A stretch of 64,000 nt of DNA from RBG-16-66-20 sp036262835 (lineage in GTDB: Bacteria; Pseudomonadota; Gammaproteobacteria; Burkholderiales; SG8-39). A program made the translations under genes and the position numbers. Numbering within the stretch: position 1 is the first letter of the stretch; each line of letters opens with the position of its first letter. This document shows positions 34,776 through 43,480 of the stretch, one piece after another. The notes under the pieces were generated by a model that saw only the letters and a program-made list of their open reading frames with translations, ran no database searches and was not told where the DNA came from. The DNA lies in contig DATAID010000065.1 in NCBI GenBank assembly GCA_036262835.1, positions 5,074 to 69,073 on the forward strand, given 5' to 3'.

Positions 34776-37412
34776 ATGACGGGGGACACGGGGGTGCGCC
34801 TTTCCGCAGCGCGGGTGGCGGCGCTTTTCAGCATTGCGCGGCCCGGTTACTACGCGAGCATCGCCAACGCCGGCCTGCTCCTGGTCGTGCTTTGGGAGCA
34901 GTTTCCGCCGTTCCTGCTCGCCGTCTGGTTCGGCCTGCTCGTCGCGCTCACGCTGGTCCGCATTGCGCTCAATCGCCGCTACCTGCGACAGGGGGCCACG
35001 GCCGATCCCGCCCTCTGGGAGCGGCGCTTCGCGCTCGGGGCGCTCGCGGCGGGCGCGCTTTGGACCTTCCCGGCGGCCGTCTTTCTCGGCGAGCACGATC
35101 CGCTCCGGCAGATGGCGGTGATCTTCGTAATCGGCGGCAGCATCATCGGCGCGGCGGGCGTGTACGCCGCGAGCCCGGCCGCGTTCTACTCGTTCAGCAC
35201 GCTGCCTTTCCTCGCCGTCGTCGGCCAGCTCGCGCTGCAGGCGGGCCGCAGCTACCAGCTGCTCGCGCTCATGGTGCTCGTCTTCGGCGCCGTGATGGTG
35301 CGCATCTACCAGGCGATCCACGCCAACCTGCAGGGCACCTTGCGCATGCGGACCGAGAAGGAATCGCTGCTTGCGCGCGTGGGCGCGAGCGAAGGCCAGC
35401 TGCGGGACGCGATCGAAAGCTTCCCCGAAGGGCTCGCCGTCTACGACGCGGCGGACCGGCTCGTGGTCTGCAACCGGCATTACGCGGGGATCTACGGCGC
35501 GGGCCGCGGCGCGGCCGAGCTCGCCGGCCTGTCCTACCGCGACATCGCGCGTATCGCCTACGAGGTCGAGGTCATTCTCCCCGAGCATGCGGCGCCGTTC
35601 GAGGAATGGCTGGAAAAAAGGATCGCGCGCCGGCGCGCGACCGAGGGCAAGCCCTTGAGCTACCCGCTGCGCGACGGTCGCTGGCTGCAGGGGCGCTGGG
35701 TGCGCATGCGCGACGGCGGCATCGTCAGCTCGGTGACCGATGTCACCGAGCTGCGCCGCACGCAGGACGCCTACGGCAAGGCACGCGAGGAAGGCGACTT
35801 CCTGCTCGACACGCTGCCCGTCGGCATCGCCTTCTTCTCGGGACGCACCATCGTGCGCTGCAACCGGCGCCTGGAGCTCATGCTCGGCTACGAGCCGGGC
35901 GAGCTGGCAGGACAAAGCTCCCGGGTGCTGTACCCGACCGAGGAGCACTGGCGCGAGGCGGGGGAGCGCTACAAGTTCCTCGCGAGCGGGCAGGTGCTCG
36001 AAGGCGAATTCAAGCTGCGCCGCAAGGACGGAAGCGAGCTGTGGTGCCACTCGGTCGGCCGCTCGCCCGATCCCGCGGCGCCCGAAGCCTCGACCATCGT
36101 CACCTACAGCGATACGAGCGAGCGTCACGCCGCGCGCCGCGAGCTGCGCAGGAGCGAGGCGCTTTACCGCAACCTCGTCGAAACCTCGAACGACCTCATC
36201 TGGTCGACCGATGCGAGCGGGCGCTGGACCTACCTCAACCCGGAGGCGGTCCGGCGCATCTACGGCTGCGAGCCCGCCGATATGCTCGGGCGCGAGCTGC
36301 GCGAGGTGCTCGCGCCGGAGCTCGCCGAGCGCGACCTCGCCGTGTTCCGCCGCATCCTCGCCGGCGAATCGGTGTTCGACTACCAGACGCGGCACATGCG
36401 GCGCGACGGCACTCACGTCGACCTCTCGCTAAACGCGGTGCCGATGCGCGGCCCGGGCGACGCGGTGGTGGGCGCCACCGGCACCGCGCACGACGTGACG
36501 CGCGAGAAGCAGTCCGCCGCCGCGCTGCACGAAATCGTCGAGAAGCTGCGCCTCGCGGTGGACGCCGCCGACCTGCTTTACTGGGAATGGGACCGCAGCA
36601 CCGACCAGCTGAGCTGGGGCCGCGACTCCTCCGCGCTGGTCGGGCCGGAAGGCAGCCGCTCGACGCGATGGAGCGAGTACGTGGAGTTCGTGCACCCGGA
36701 TGACCGTGAGCGCTACGTCTCGACGGTGAACGCCGCCTGGGAGCAGCCGGGCGCCTGCAGCCAGGAATACCGGGTGCTGCGCAAGGACGGGCGCACCGTC
36801 TGGCTCTCCTCGCACGGCAAGTCGCTCGCCGACGCCTCGGGGCGCATTACCCGCATGATCGGCGTGAGCCAGGACATCACCGAAAGGAAGCGCCAGGAAG
36901 AGGAGGCCCGCTTCCTCGCCTATCACGACACGCTGACCGGGCTGCCCAACCGCCGGCTGCTCGACGACCGGTTGCGCCAGGCCGTGTTCCTCGCCCAGCG
37001 GCGCGACGCGCGGGTCGCAGTGATGGTGATGGACCTGGACAATTTCAAGCAGGTGAACGACCAGCTCGGCCACCGCGCCGGCGACGCGGTGCTGCGCGAG
37101 GCCGCGCACCGGCTGGCGGGCTGCGTGCGCAAGGCCGACACCCTCGCGCGCCAGGGCGGCGACGAGTTCGTGGTGGTGATTCCCGACCTGCAGATCGACG
37201 CCGACTGCCAGGTGGTAGCCGAGAAGATCCTGCGCTCGCTCGATGCGCCCTTCCGCATCGACGGGCAGGACTTCAAGATCGGCGCGAGCATCGGCATCTC
37301 GCTCTATCCGGCCGACGGCGGCGACGGCGAGGCGGTGCTGCGCAACGCCGACGTGGCGATGTACCGCGCGAAGCAGCTGGGCAGAAACAACTACCGCTTC
37401 TACGGCCGCTAG
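34776..37412 (+). CDS. Membrane-anchored sensor diguanylate cyclase with multiple PAS domains
   Basis: 878 residues from the ATG at 34776; an ATG at 34746 would add ten. Five or six transmembrane helices span about 20-180. Four PAS-like domains follow, with PAC-type ends such as SSVTDVTELRRTQDAY, TIVTYSDTSERHAARR and MIGVSQDITERKRQEE. The C-terminal GGDEF domain opens YHDTLTGLPNRRLLDDRL, has an intact RQGGDEFVVV active site, and has RKAD five residues upstream, which fits the RxxD inhibitory site. It should make cyclic di-GMP in response to redox, light or ligand cues sensed by the PAS domains. There is no EAL domain. Confidence 0.92.
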   Translation: MTGDTGVRLSAARVAALFSIARPGYYASIANAGLLLVVLWEQFPPFLLAVWFGLLVALTLVRIALNRRYLRQGATADPALWERRFALGALAAGALWTFPAAVFLGEHDPLRQMAVIFVIGGSIIGAAGVYAASPAAFYSFSTLPFLAVVGQLALQAGRSYQLLALMVLVFGAVMVRIYQAIHANLQGTLRMRTEKESLLARVGASEGQLRDAIESFPEGLAVYDAADRLVVCNRHYAGIYGAGRGAAELAGLSYRDIARIAYEVEVILPEHAAPFEEWLEKRIARRRATEGKPLSYPLRDGRWLQGRWVRMRDGGIVSSVTDVTELRRTQDAYGKAREEGDFLLDTLPVGIAFFSGRTIVRCNRRLELMLGYEPGELAGQSSRVLYPTEEHWREAGERYKFLASGQVLEGEFKLRRKDGSELWCHSVGRSPDPAAPEASTIVTYSDTSERHAARRELRRSEALYRNLVETSNDLIWSTDASGRWTYLNPEAVRRIYGCEPADMLGRELREVLAPELAERDLAVFRRILAGESVFDYQTRHMRRDGTHVDLSLNAVPMRGPGDAVVGATGTAHDVTREKQSAAALHEIVEKLRLAVDAADLLYWEWDRSTDQLSWGRDSSALVGPEGSRSTRWSEYVEFVHPDDRERYVSTVNAAWEQPGACSQEYRVLRKDGRTVWLSSHGKSLADASGRITRMIGVSQDITERKRQEEEARFLAYHDTLTGLPNRRLLDDRLRQAVFLAQRRDARVAVMVMDLDNFKQVNDQLGHRAGDAVLREAAHRLAGCVRKADTLARQGGDEFVVVIPDLQIDADCQVVAEKILRSLDAPFRIDGQDFKIGASIGISLYPADGGDGEAVLRNADVAMYRAKQLGRNNYRFYGR

Positions 37413-37478
37413 GCGCGCTGTGGCGCGCGGAATCTGGCGCGGCGGACCCACTCCAGTCGTATGGTAAAAATGGCGGCG

Positions 37479-38075
37479 ATGAGCGAGCCCGCGCGCGACG
37501 AGATTTTTCCGCTCTGGCCGACGTGGATCGGCCAGCTCCAGCTCCCCGGCGCGGAGGAGCGCAATGCCGAGCTCGCCCGCCTCGCCGCGATGCCCGATCT
37601 TCCGGGGAATTTTTTCGACAGCGGCGAGCCGGCGGCAGCCTGGCTGCATGACTGGCTCGCCACGGCGGTGGGCCAGTGGTTCGAAAAGATGAAGGTGGAG
37701 CCCGCGCCGCGCTGGCGCGCGCTCGGGCGCCTCGAAGCGCTCGGTTTCGGCCAGTATCGCGCGCTTGCCAACGAGCCGGGCGCCTACCTCGCAGGCTTCT
37801 ACTTCGTGAATGCGCCGGCCGCTTCGGAACTCAAGCATCTGCGCAGCGACAGCCTGCCCAGCCACCTCTCGCTCCTCGACCCGCGCGTCGGCTTCAACGC
37901 GGCCTCCATCAAGGGCGACCCCAACTTCGATGAGACCCGCACGCTCGTGCCGGTCGCCGGCATGCTCATCCTGTGGCCCGGATATCTGCGCCACTGCAGC
38001 CGCGTGCACCTTGCCCGCTCGCCCTGGATTCGCGTCGCGCTGCGGGTCGATCTCGAGGAAAGGCGCAGCGCCTGA
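37479..38075 (+). CDS. 2OG-Fe(II) oxygenase-like protein lacking metal-binding histidines
   Basis: 198 residues from the ATG at 37479 (MSEPARDEIFPLWPTWIGQL); ATGs at 37461 and 37470 lie in frame and would add MVKMAA. The second half is parallel to the neighbouring gene: GAYLAGFYFV against GCYLSGTYYV, and GMLILWPGYLRHCS against GMLLLWPSPLQHQV. The HxH preceding that strand in the neighbour is replaced by ANE here, so two of the expected iron ligands are missing while the distal His remains. It may be a non-catalytic partner, or have changed activity. TAAAAA lies a few bases before the start with no Shine-Dalgarno site. Confidence 0.7.
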   Translation: MSEPARDEIFPLWPTWIGQLQLPGAEERNAELARLAAMPDLPGNFFDSGEPAAAWLHDWLATAVGQWFEKMKVEPAPRWRALGRLEALGFGQYRALANEPGAYLAGFYFVNAPAASELKHLRSDSLPSHLSLLDPRVGFNAASIKGDPNFDETRTLVPVAGMLILWPGYLRHCSRVHLARSPWIRVALRVDLEERRSA

Positions 38076-38089
38076 GCACCGCTCCGCGC

Positions 38090-38686
38090 ATGATGTTTAA
38101 CGGCGTGTGGCCGACGCTGCTCATCAGCCGCCGGCTGCCGGGCTTCGAGCAGCCCAACGCCGGCCTGATCGAGCACATTCGCGCGCTGGAGGCGCGCGAA
38201 AAGGATTTCACCGCGCGCTTCACGGAGCAGGATTTTTTCTCGAACGCGCATTCCTCGGTGCGCTGGCTGAACGGGAAGATCGACGGCACGGCCAGGGCCT
38301 TTCTGCAGCAGTTCGGCATCGAGCGAGCGCTCTCGTGGAAGCTCGTCGGCTGGTACAACGTCAACCGCTACGGCGATCATCACGCCCCGCACACGCATTC
38401 GGGCTGCTATCTGAGCGGGACCTACTACGTCCAGGTGCCTCCGGCGCCGCCGAGCGTCGAGGATTCTCGCGCGCGGCCGGGCTGCATCTCCTTCTACGAC
38501 CCGCGCACCGCAGCGAACATGGTCACCGTCGGGCCCGAGCCCGACGCGCGCGCGGCGCATACGGTGCAGCCGAGCGCGGGGATGCTGCTCCTGTGGCCCT
38601 CGCCGCTGCAGCATCAGGTGCATCCGAATCTCTCGGAAGAGCAGCGCATCACGATCAGCTTCAACCTCGTGCTCGAGCGTAAATAA
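38090..38686 (+). CDS. Putative 2OG-Fe(II) oxygenase (TIGR02466-type)
   Basis: 198 residues from the ATG at 38090 (MMFNGVWPTLLISRRLPGFE). The double-stranded beta-helix oxygenase pattern is complete: WYNVNRYGDHHAPHTHSGCY with candidate iron ligands, LSGTYYVQVP, and a distal His in WPSPLQHQVHPN followed by the basic region EEQRITISFN for 2-oxoglutarate. The family is annotated as putative 2OG-Fe(II) oxygenase; no substrate is known. It follows the degenerate relative after 14 bases and precedes the ABC exporter by 16 bases. A tandem duplication and divergence is likely. Confidence 0.78.
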   Translation: MMFNGVWPTLLISRRLPGFEQPNAGLIEHIRALEAREKDFTARFTEQDFFSNAHSSVRWLNGKIDGTARAFLQQFGIERALSWKLVGWYNVNRYGDHHAPHTHSGCYLSGTYYVQVPPAPPSVEDSRARPGCISFYDPRTAANMVTVGPEPDARAAHTVQPSAGMLLLWPSPLQHQVHPNLSEEQRITISFNLVLERK

Positions 38687-38702
38687 AGAGTAAAGTGCGC
38701 GC

Positions 38703-40457
38703 ATGAGGCACGCGCTCCGACTCGCACGCTTCGTTGCGCCGTATCGCGCGCGCGTCGCCGTCGCGCTCGCCGCGCTCGTCATCGCCGCCGGTTGCGTGCT
38801 CGCGCTCGGCCAGGGCCTGCGCTTCGTGATCGACCGGGGCTTCGGCAGCAGCAACGCCGAATTCCTCAACGCCGCGCTCATGGCGATGATCGGGGTGGCG
38901 GCGCTTCTCTCGGCAGCCACCTTCGTGCGTTTCTACCTGATGATGACGCTCGGCGAGCGCGTCGTCACCGACCTGCGCCGCGCGGTGTTCGGCCACATCC
39001 TCGGCCTGGAGCCCGGCTACTTCGAGCGCGCGCGCACGGGCGAAGTCATCTCGCGCCTCACCAACGACACCGCGCTGCTGCAGCAGGTGATCGGCTACGG
39101 CCTGTCGATGTTCGTCCGCAACTTCCTCATGATGGTCGGCGCCGCGGTCATGATGTTCGTCGTGAGCTGGAAGCTCGCCGCCTTCGTGCTCCTCGGCATC
39201 CCGGCGACGCTCGTCCCGATCCTGCTGCTCGGGCGGCGCGTGCGGCGCCTGTCGCGCGACAACCAGGACCGCGTCGCCGATGTCTCCGCCTACGTCGACG
39301 AGGCGGTGCACGAGATCCGCACGGTGCAGGCCTACGCGCACGAGGAGGCCGACCGCACGGCCTTCGCGCGCCATGCGGAGGCGGCCTATGAATCCGGCGT
39401 GCGTCGCATCGGTCAGAAAGCCGCGCTCATTGCTTCCGTGATGCTGATCGCCTTCTGCGCGGTCGGCGTCATCCTCTGGGTCGGCGGGCACGACGTCTTC
39501 GCGGGCCGCCTCTCGGCGGGCGAGCTCTCCGCGTTCGTGTTCTATGCGTTCGTGGTCGCCACGGGCGCGGGCACCGTGTCCGAGGTCTGGGGCGAGCTGC
39601 AGCGCGCCGCGGGGGCGACCGAGCGCCTGATGGAGATCCTAGACGAGAAGCCGGGTATCGCGCCGCCCTCGGTGCCCGCGCCGCGCCCGCCGCACACGGA
39701 AATCGCGTTCGATGCCGTGACGTTCTCGTATCCGGCGCGCCCGGGCACGGCGGCGCTTGATCGCTTCTCGCTCGTCGTGTCGCAGGGCGAGCGCGTCGCG
39801 CTGGTCGGCCCTTCGGGCGCAGGCAAGACCACCGTGCTCGGGCTGCTGCTGCGCTTTTACGACCCCCAGCAGGGCTCGATCCGGATCGGCGGAACGGAAG
39901 TGCGCGAGTTCGATCCGCGCCACCTGCGCCAGCTCCTCGCCGTGGTGCCGCAGGACCCGGTCATTTTCGCCGCAAGCGTGCTCGAGAATGTGCGCTACGG
40001 CCGGCCCCAGGCAAGCCGCGAGGAGGCCGAGCGCGCCTGCGAGCAGGCCTTCGCCCTCGAATTCATCCAGCGCCTGCCGCAGGGCTTCGACACCGTGCTC
40101 GGCGAGCGCGGCGTGACGCTCTCGGGGGGCCAGCGCCAGCGCCTGTCGATCGCGCGCGCGCTTCTCGCCGACCGGCCGATCCTGCTCCTCGACGAGGCCA
40201 CGAGCTCGCTGGATGCGGCAAGCGAGCGCATGGTCCAGCAGGCGCTCGAGCACCTGGAGCGCGGGCGCACCACGCTCGTCGTCGCGCACCGCCTCGCCAC
40301 CGTGCGCCACGCCGATCGCATCGTCGTCATGGACCGCGGCACGATCGTCGCGCAGGGCACGCACGAGGCGCTCATGAAGCAGGGCGGGCTTTATGCGAGC
40401 CTCGCCGCGCTGCAGTTCCTCGACGCGGGGACAAGGAGATTCGAGCGCGCGGCATGA
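38703..40457 (+). CDS. ABC exporter, fused membrane and ATPase domains (MsbA/multidrug type)
   Basis: 584 residues. Six transmembrane helices (about 15-300) and an ATPase domain with Walker A GPSGAGKTT, Q-loop VVPQDPVIF, signature LSGGQRQRLSIARAL, Walker B ILLLDEATSSLD and switch His in VVAHRLAT. It is a half-transporter that would dimerise and export lipids or drugs; the substrate is not readable. It is longer-loop and bacterial multidrug-like rather than a clear MsbA. The start lies six bases after TAAAGT. Its stop overlaps the ATG of the osmoprotectant fusion gene (ATGA). Confidence 0.9.
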   Translation: MRHALRLARFVAPYRARVAVALAALVIAAGCVLALGQGLRFVIDRGFGSSNAEFLNAALMAMIGVAALLSAATFVRFYLMMTLGERVVTDLRRAVFGHILGLEPGYFERARTGEVISRLTNDTALLQQVIGYGLSMFVRNFLMMVGAAVMMFVVSWKLAAFVLLGIPATLVPILLLGRRVRRLSRDNQDRVADVSAYVDEAVHEIRTVQAYAHEEADRTAFARHAEAAYESGVRRIGQKAALIASVMLIAFCAVGVILWVGGHDVFAGRLSAGELSAFVFYAFVVATGAGTVSEVWGELQRAAGATERLMEILDEKPGIAPPSVPAPRPPHTEIAFDAVTFSYPARPGTAALDRFSLVVSQGERVALVGPSGAGKTTVLGLLLRFYDPQQGSIRIGGTEVREFDPRHLRQLLAVVPQDPVIFAASVLENVRYGRPQASREEAERACEQAFALEFIQRLPQGFDTVLGERGVTLSGGQRQRLSIARALLADRPILLLDEATSSLDAASERMVQQALEHLERGRTTLVVAHRLATVRHADRIVVMDRGTIVAQGTHEALMKQGGLYASLAALQFLDAGTRRFERAA

Positions 40458-41929
40458 AGTGGTTTCTGCTTTTGCTTTCGATTCTCGCCTTTCCAGCAAA
40501 AGCGGAAGCCCTGAAAGTCGGCTCCAAGCGCTTTACGGAGTCCTACATCCTCGGCGAGATTCTCGTTCGCGCTGCAGGCGAGGCGGTCCACCGACCCGGC
40601 CTCGGCAACACCGGGATCGTGTATTCGGCGCTCAAGTCGGGCTCGATCGACGTCTATCCCGAGTACACCGGGACGATCGCGAAAGAGATTCTCAAGCTCG
40701 AAGGCCATCCGTCGCTCGTCGACCTGAACCGCGCGCTCGCGAAGCAGGGGATTGGCGTGGGCGTGCCGCTCGGCTTCCAGAACGGCTATGCGCTCGCCAT
40801 GCGCGAAGACCGCGCCAGAGCGCTCGGCATCCGCACCCTGTCGGACCTCGGCAAGCACGCGGACCTGAAGCTCGGCTTGTCGCAGGAATTCATCGGCCGG
40901 GCGGACGGCTGGCCCGGCCTGAAGGCCGCCTACCGGCTGCCCTTCGCGACGCCGCAGGGGCTCGATCACGGCCTCGCCTACGAGGCGATCGCCGCCGGGC
41001 GGATCGACGTCATGGACATCTACACGACCGATGCCAAGATCGGGCGTTACAAGCTGCTTGCGCTGGAGGACGACCGGAAATATTTCCCGCGCTACGACGC
41101 AGTGCTCCTCTACCGGCTCGATCTGCCCAAGCGCTTTGCCGAGGCCTGGGCAAAGCTGCAGAAGCTCGAGGGCAGGATCGACGAGAAGCAGATGATTCGC
41201 TTGAACGCGGCCGCCGAGCTGGACAAAAGAAGCTTTGCTGAAGCGGCTGCCCTGTTTTTCAATGGAAAATCGGGAACCGACGCTGGGAGAACATTTCTCG
41301 GCACGCTGTTCGGCGCCGATTTCTGGCGGCTGACGGGCCAGCACCTGCTCCTCGTCTTCGCTTCGTTGGCGGCGAGCATCGCCGCCGGCATTCCGCTCGG
41401 GGTGCTGGCCCAGAAAGTACGCGCGCTGCGCCAGGTCATTTTGGGCGTCGTCGGCGTCATCCAGACGATTCCGTCGCTCGCGCTGTTCGCGTTCCTGATC
41501 GCGCTCATGGGCACGATCGGCACGGTGCCCGCGCTCGTCGCGCTCTTCCTGTATGCGCTGCTGCCGATCGTGAGCAACACCTGCACCGGGCTGGATGCCA
41601 TCAGCCTCGGCATGCGCCAGGCGGCGCTCGCCCTGGGGCTACACCCGGCCGAGCGCCTCAAGCTCGTCGAATTGCCGCTCGCATTGCCTTCGATCCTCGC
41701 CGGCATCAAGACCTCCGCCGTCATCAACGTCGGCACCGCAACGATTGCCGCGTTCGTCGGGGCCGGTGGTTACGGCGAACGCATCGTCTCTGGGCTCGCG
41801 CTCAATGACAACGTGGTACTTCTTGCCGGCGCGGTGCCCGCCGCCGCGCTCGCGCTCCTCGTGCAGGGGGCGTTCGAGCTCGGCGAGCGGCGCTTCGGCT
41901 GGATGGCGAGGGCGCGCACGAGCGCCTGA
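40454..41929 (+). CDS. Osmoprotectant ABC transporter, fused substrate-binding and permease protein
   Basis: 491 residues. A signal peptide (MKWFLLLLSILAFPAKAEA) leads into an OpuAC/OpuBC-type binding domain (about 20-265) that opens VGSKRFTESYILGEI. It is followed by a permease domain with six helices and the coupling loop LGLHPAERLKLVELPLALPS. The family takes up glycine betaine, choline or related compounds. The binding domain comes first, the reverse of fusions such as Opu/EgtU in Gram-positives. No cognate ATPase gene is adjacent. It is translationally coupled to the ABC exporter upstream (ATGA). Confidence 0.88.
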   Translation: MKWFLLLLSILAFPAKAEALKVGSKRFTESYILGEILVRAAGEAVHRPGLGNTGIVYSALKSGSIDVYPEYTGTIAKEILKLEGHPSLVDLNRALAKQGIGVGVPLGFQNGYALAMREDRARALGIRTLSDLGKHADLKLGLSQEFIGRADGWPGLKAAYRLPFATPQGLDHGLAYEAIAAGRIDVMDIYTTDAKIGRYKLLALEDDRKYFPRYDAVLLYRLDLPKRFAEAWAKLQKLEGRIDEKQMIRLNAAAELDKRSFAEAAALFFNGKSGTDAGRTFLGTLFGADFWRLTGQHLLLVFASLAASIAAGIPLGVLAQKVRALRQVILGVVGVIQTIPSLALFAFLIALMGTIGTVPALVALFLYALLPIVSNTCTGLDAISLGMRQAALALGLHPAERLKLVELPLALPSILAGIKTSAVINVGTATIAAFVGAGGYGERIVSGLALNDNVVLLAGAVPAAALALLVQGAFELGERRFGWMARARTSA

Positions 41930-42016
41930 GCGCGAGTCCACACGGCGCCTGAGGCGCGATCCCGCAACATCGCCTGAGCCTGTCGTATCATTCGGCCTTC
42001 TTAGGAGAAATCTTCG

Positions 42017-43141
42017 ATGCGGATTGGAGTTCCCGCCGAGACGCGCGCGGGCGAAACGCGCGTGGCGGCGACCCCGGAGACGGTCAAGAAGCTCGCGGCG
42101 AAGAACGACGTGCGCATCCAGGCGGGTGCGGGCGTCCCGTCGAGCTATCCGGACGCCGACTACGAGAAGGCCGGCGCGAAGATCGTCGCTTCCGCCGCCG
42201 AGGCCTTCGACGCGGACATCGTGCTGAAGGTCCGCTCGCCCTCGACGGAGGAGCTTCCCCACCTAAAGGCGAATTCAACCCTCATCGGCCTGCTCGAGCC
42301 GTTCAATGCGACGGGTCTCGAGGCGATCGCGAGGACCGGCGTGAACGGCTTCGCGATGGAGTCGCTGCCGCGCATCTCGCGCGCCCAGCCGATGGACGTG
42401 CTCTCCTCGCAGGCGAACATTGCCGGCTACAAGGCCGTGGTGCTGGCGGCCTCCGAGTTCGGCAAGTTCTTTCCCATGCTGATGACCGCGGCCGGCACGG
42501 TGAAGGCCGCGCGCGTGCTCGTGCTCGGCGCGGGCGTCGCCGGCCTGCAGGCGATCGCGACCGCCAAGCGCCTTGGCGCGGTGATCGAGGCCTCCGACGT
42601 GCGGCCGGCGGTCAAGGAGCAGATCGAGTCGCTTGGCGCGAAGTTCCTCGACGTGCCCTTCATCACCGATGAGGAGCGCCAGATCGCGAAGGGCGAGGGC
42701 GGCTATGCCAAGCCGATGCCGCCCGACTGGATGCGCCGCCAGGCCGAGGCGGTGCACAACCGCGCGGTCGCGAGCGACATCGTCATCACGACCGCGCTCA
42801 TCCCCGGCCGCCCGGCGCCCAAGCTGATCCGCGACACCACCGTCGCGCAGATGAAGCCGGGCTCGGTCATCGTCGATCTCGCCGCCGAGCAGGGCGGCAA
42901 CGTCGAGGGCACGGAGCCGGGCAAGATGGTGGTGAAGCACGGCGTGGGTCTCATCGGCCTCACCAACCTGCCGGCCACGGTGCCGACCGACGCCTCGGCG
43001 CTGCTCGCGCGCAACCTCGCCAACCTGCTCGGCCTCATGCTCGATGCGAAGACCGGCGCCTTCAAGATCGACCGCGAAGACGAAATCATCGCCGGCACGC
43101 TGGTGTGCGCCGGCGGCGAAGTGCTGAAAAAAGGCAAATAG
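42017..43141 (+). CDS. pntAA: NAD(P) transhydrogenase subunit alpha, NAD-binding part
   Basis: 374 residues, domain I of proton-translocating transhydrogenase, opening MRIGVPAETRAGETRVAATP. The NAD-binding motif is VLVLGAGVAGLQAIATAKRL, with the conserved VIVDLAAEQGGNVEGT further on. It transfers hydride between NADH and NADP together with PntAB and PntB, driven by the proton gradient. AGGAGA lies about 10 bases before the ATG. The subunit is split into AA and AB as in many alpha- and betaproteobacteria. It supplies NADPH alongside the NADP-isocitrate dehydrogenase. Confidence 0.96.
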   Translation: MRIGVPAETRAGETRVAATPETVKKLAAKNDVRIQAGAGVPSSYPDADYEKAGAKIVASAAEAFDADIVLKVRSPSTEELPHLKANSTLIGLLEPFNATGLEAIARTGVNGFAMESLPRISRAQPMDVLSSQANIAGYKAVVLAASEFGKFFPMLMTAAGTVKAARVLVLGAGVAGLQAIATAKRLGAVIEASDVRPAVKEQIESLGAKFLDVPFITDEERQIAKGEGGYAKPMPPDWMRRQAEAVHNRAVASDIVITTALIPGRPAPKLIRDTTVAQMKPGSVIVDLAAEQGGNVEGTEPGKMVVKHGVGLIGLTNLPATVPTDASALLARNLANLLGLMLDAKTGAFKIDREDEIIAGTLVCAGGEVLKKGK

Positions 43142-43156
43142 GAAGGAAGGCAAGCC

Positions 43157-43480
43157 ATGGGCGGACACGTCGATCCTACCGTCATCAATCTCGTGGTATT
43201 CGTGCTGGCGGTGTTCGTCGGCTACCACGTGATCTGGAACGTGACACCGGCGCTGCATACGCCGCTCATGAGCCTGACCAACGCGATCTCCTCGGTGATC
43301 ATCGTCGGCGCGATCCTCGCCGCCGGCCCGGCCGAGATGGATTTCGGCACCGTGCTCGGTCTCATCGCGGTCGGCCTCGCCTCGGTCAACGTGGCGGGCG
43401 GCTTCCTCGTCACCCAGCGCATGCTCGAGATGTTCAAGAAGAAGGAGCCGAAGCCGTCAAGCAAGGCCCCGGTTTCATGA
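43157..43480 (+). CDS. pntAB: NAD(P) transhydrogenase subunit alpha, membrane part
   Basis: 107 residues with three transmembrane segments (about 8-28, 41-60 and 67-88), corresponding to the membrane end of E. coli PntA. Motifs are LVVFVLAVFVGYHVIW and TPLMSLTNAISSVIIVGAI, which is strongly conserved in dII. It forms part of the proton channel. It starts 15 bases after pntAA, and pntB begins in its stop codon. Confidence 0.95.
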   Translation: MGGHVDPTVINLVVFVLAVFVGYHVIWNVTPALHTPLMSLTNAISSVIIVGAILAAGPAEMDFGTVLGLIAVGLASVNVAGGFLVTQRMLEMFKKKEPKPSSKAPVS

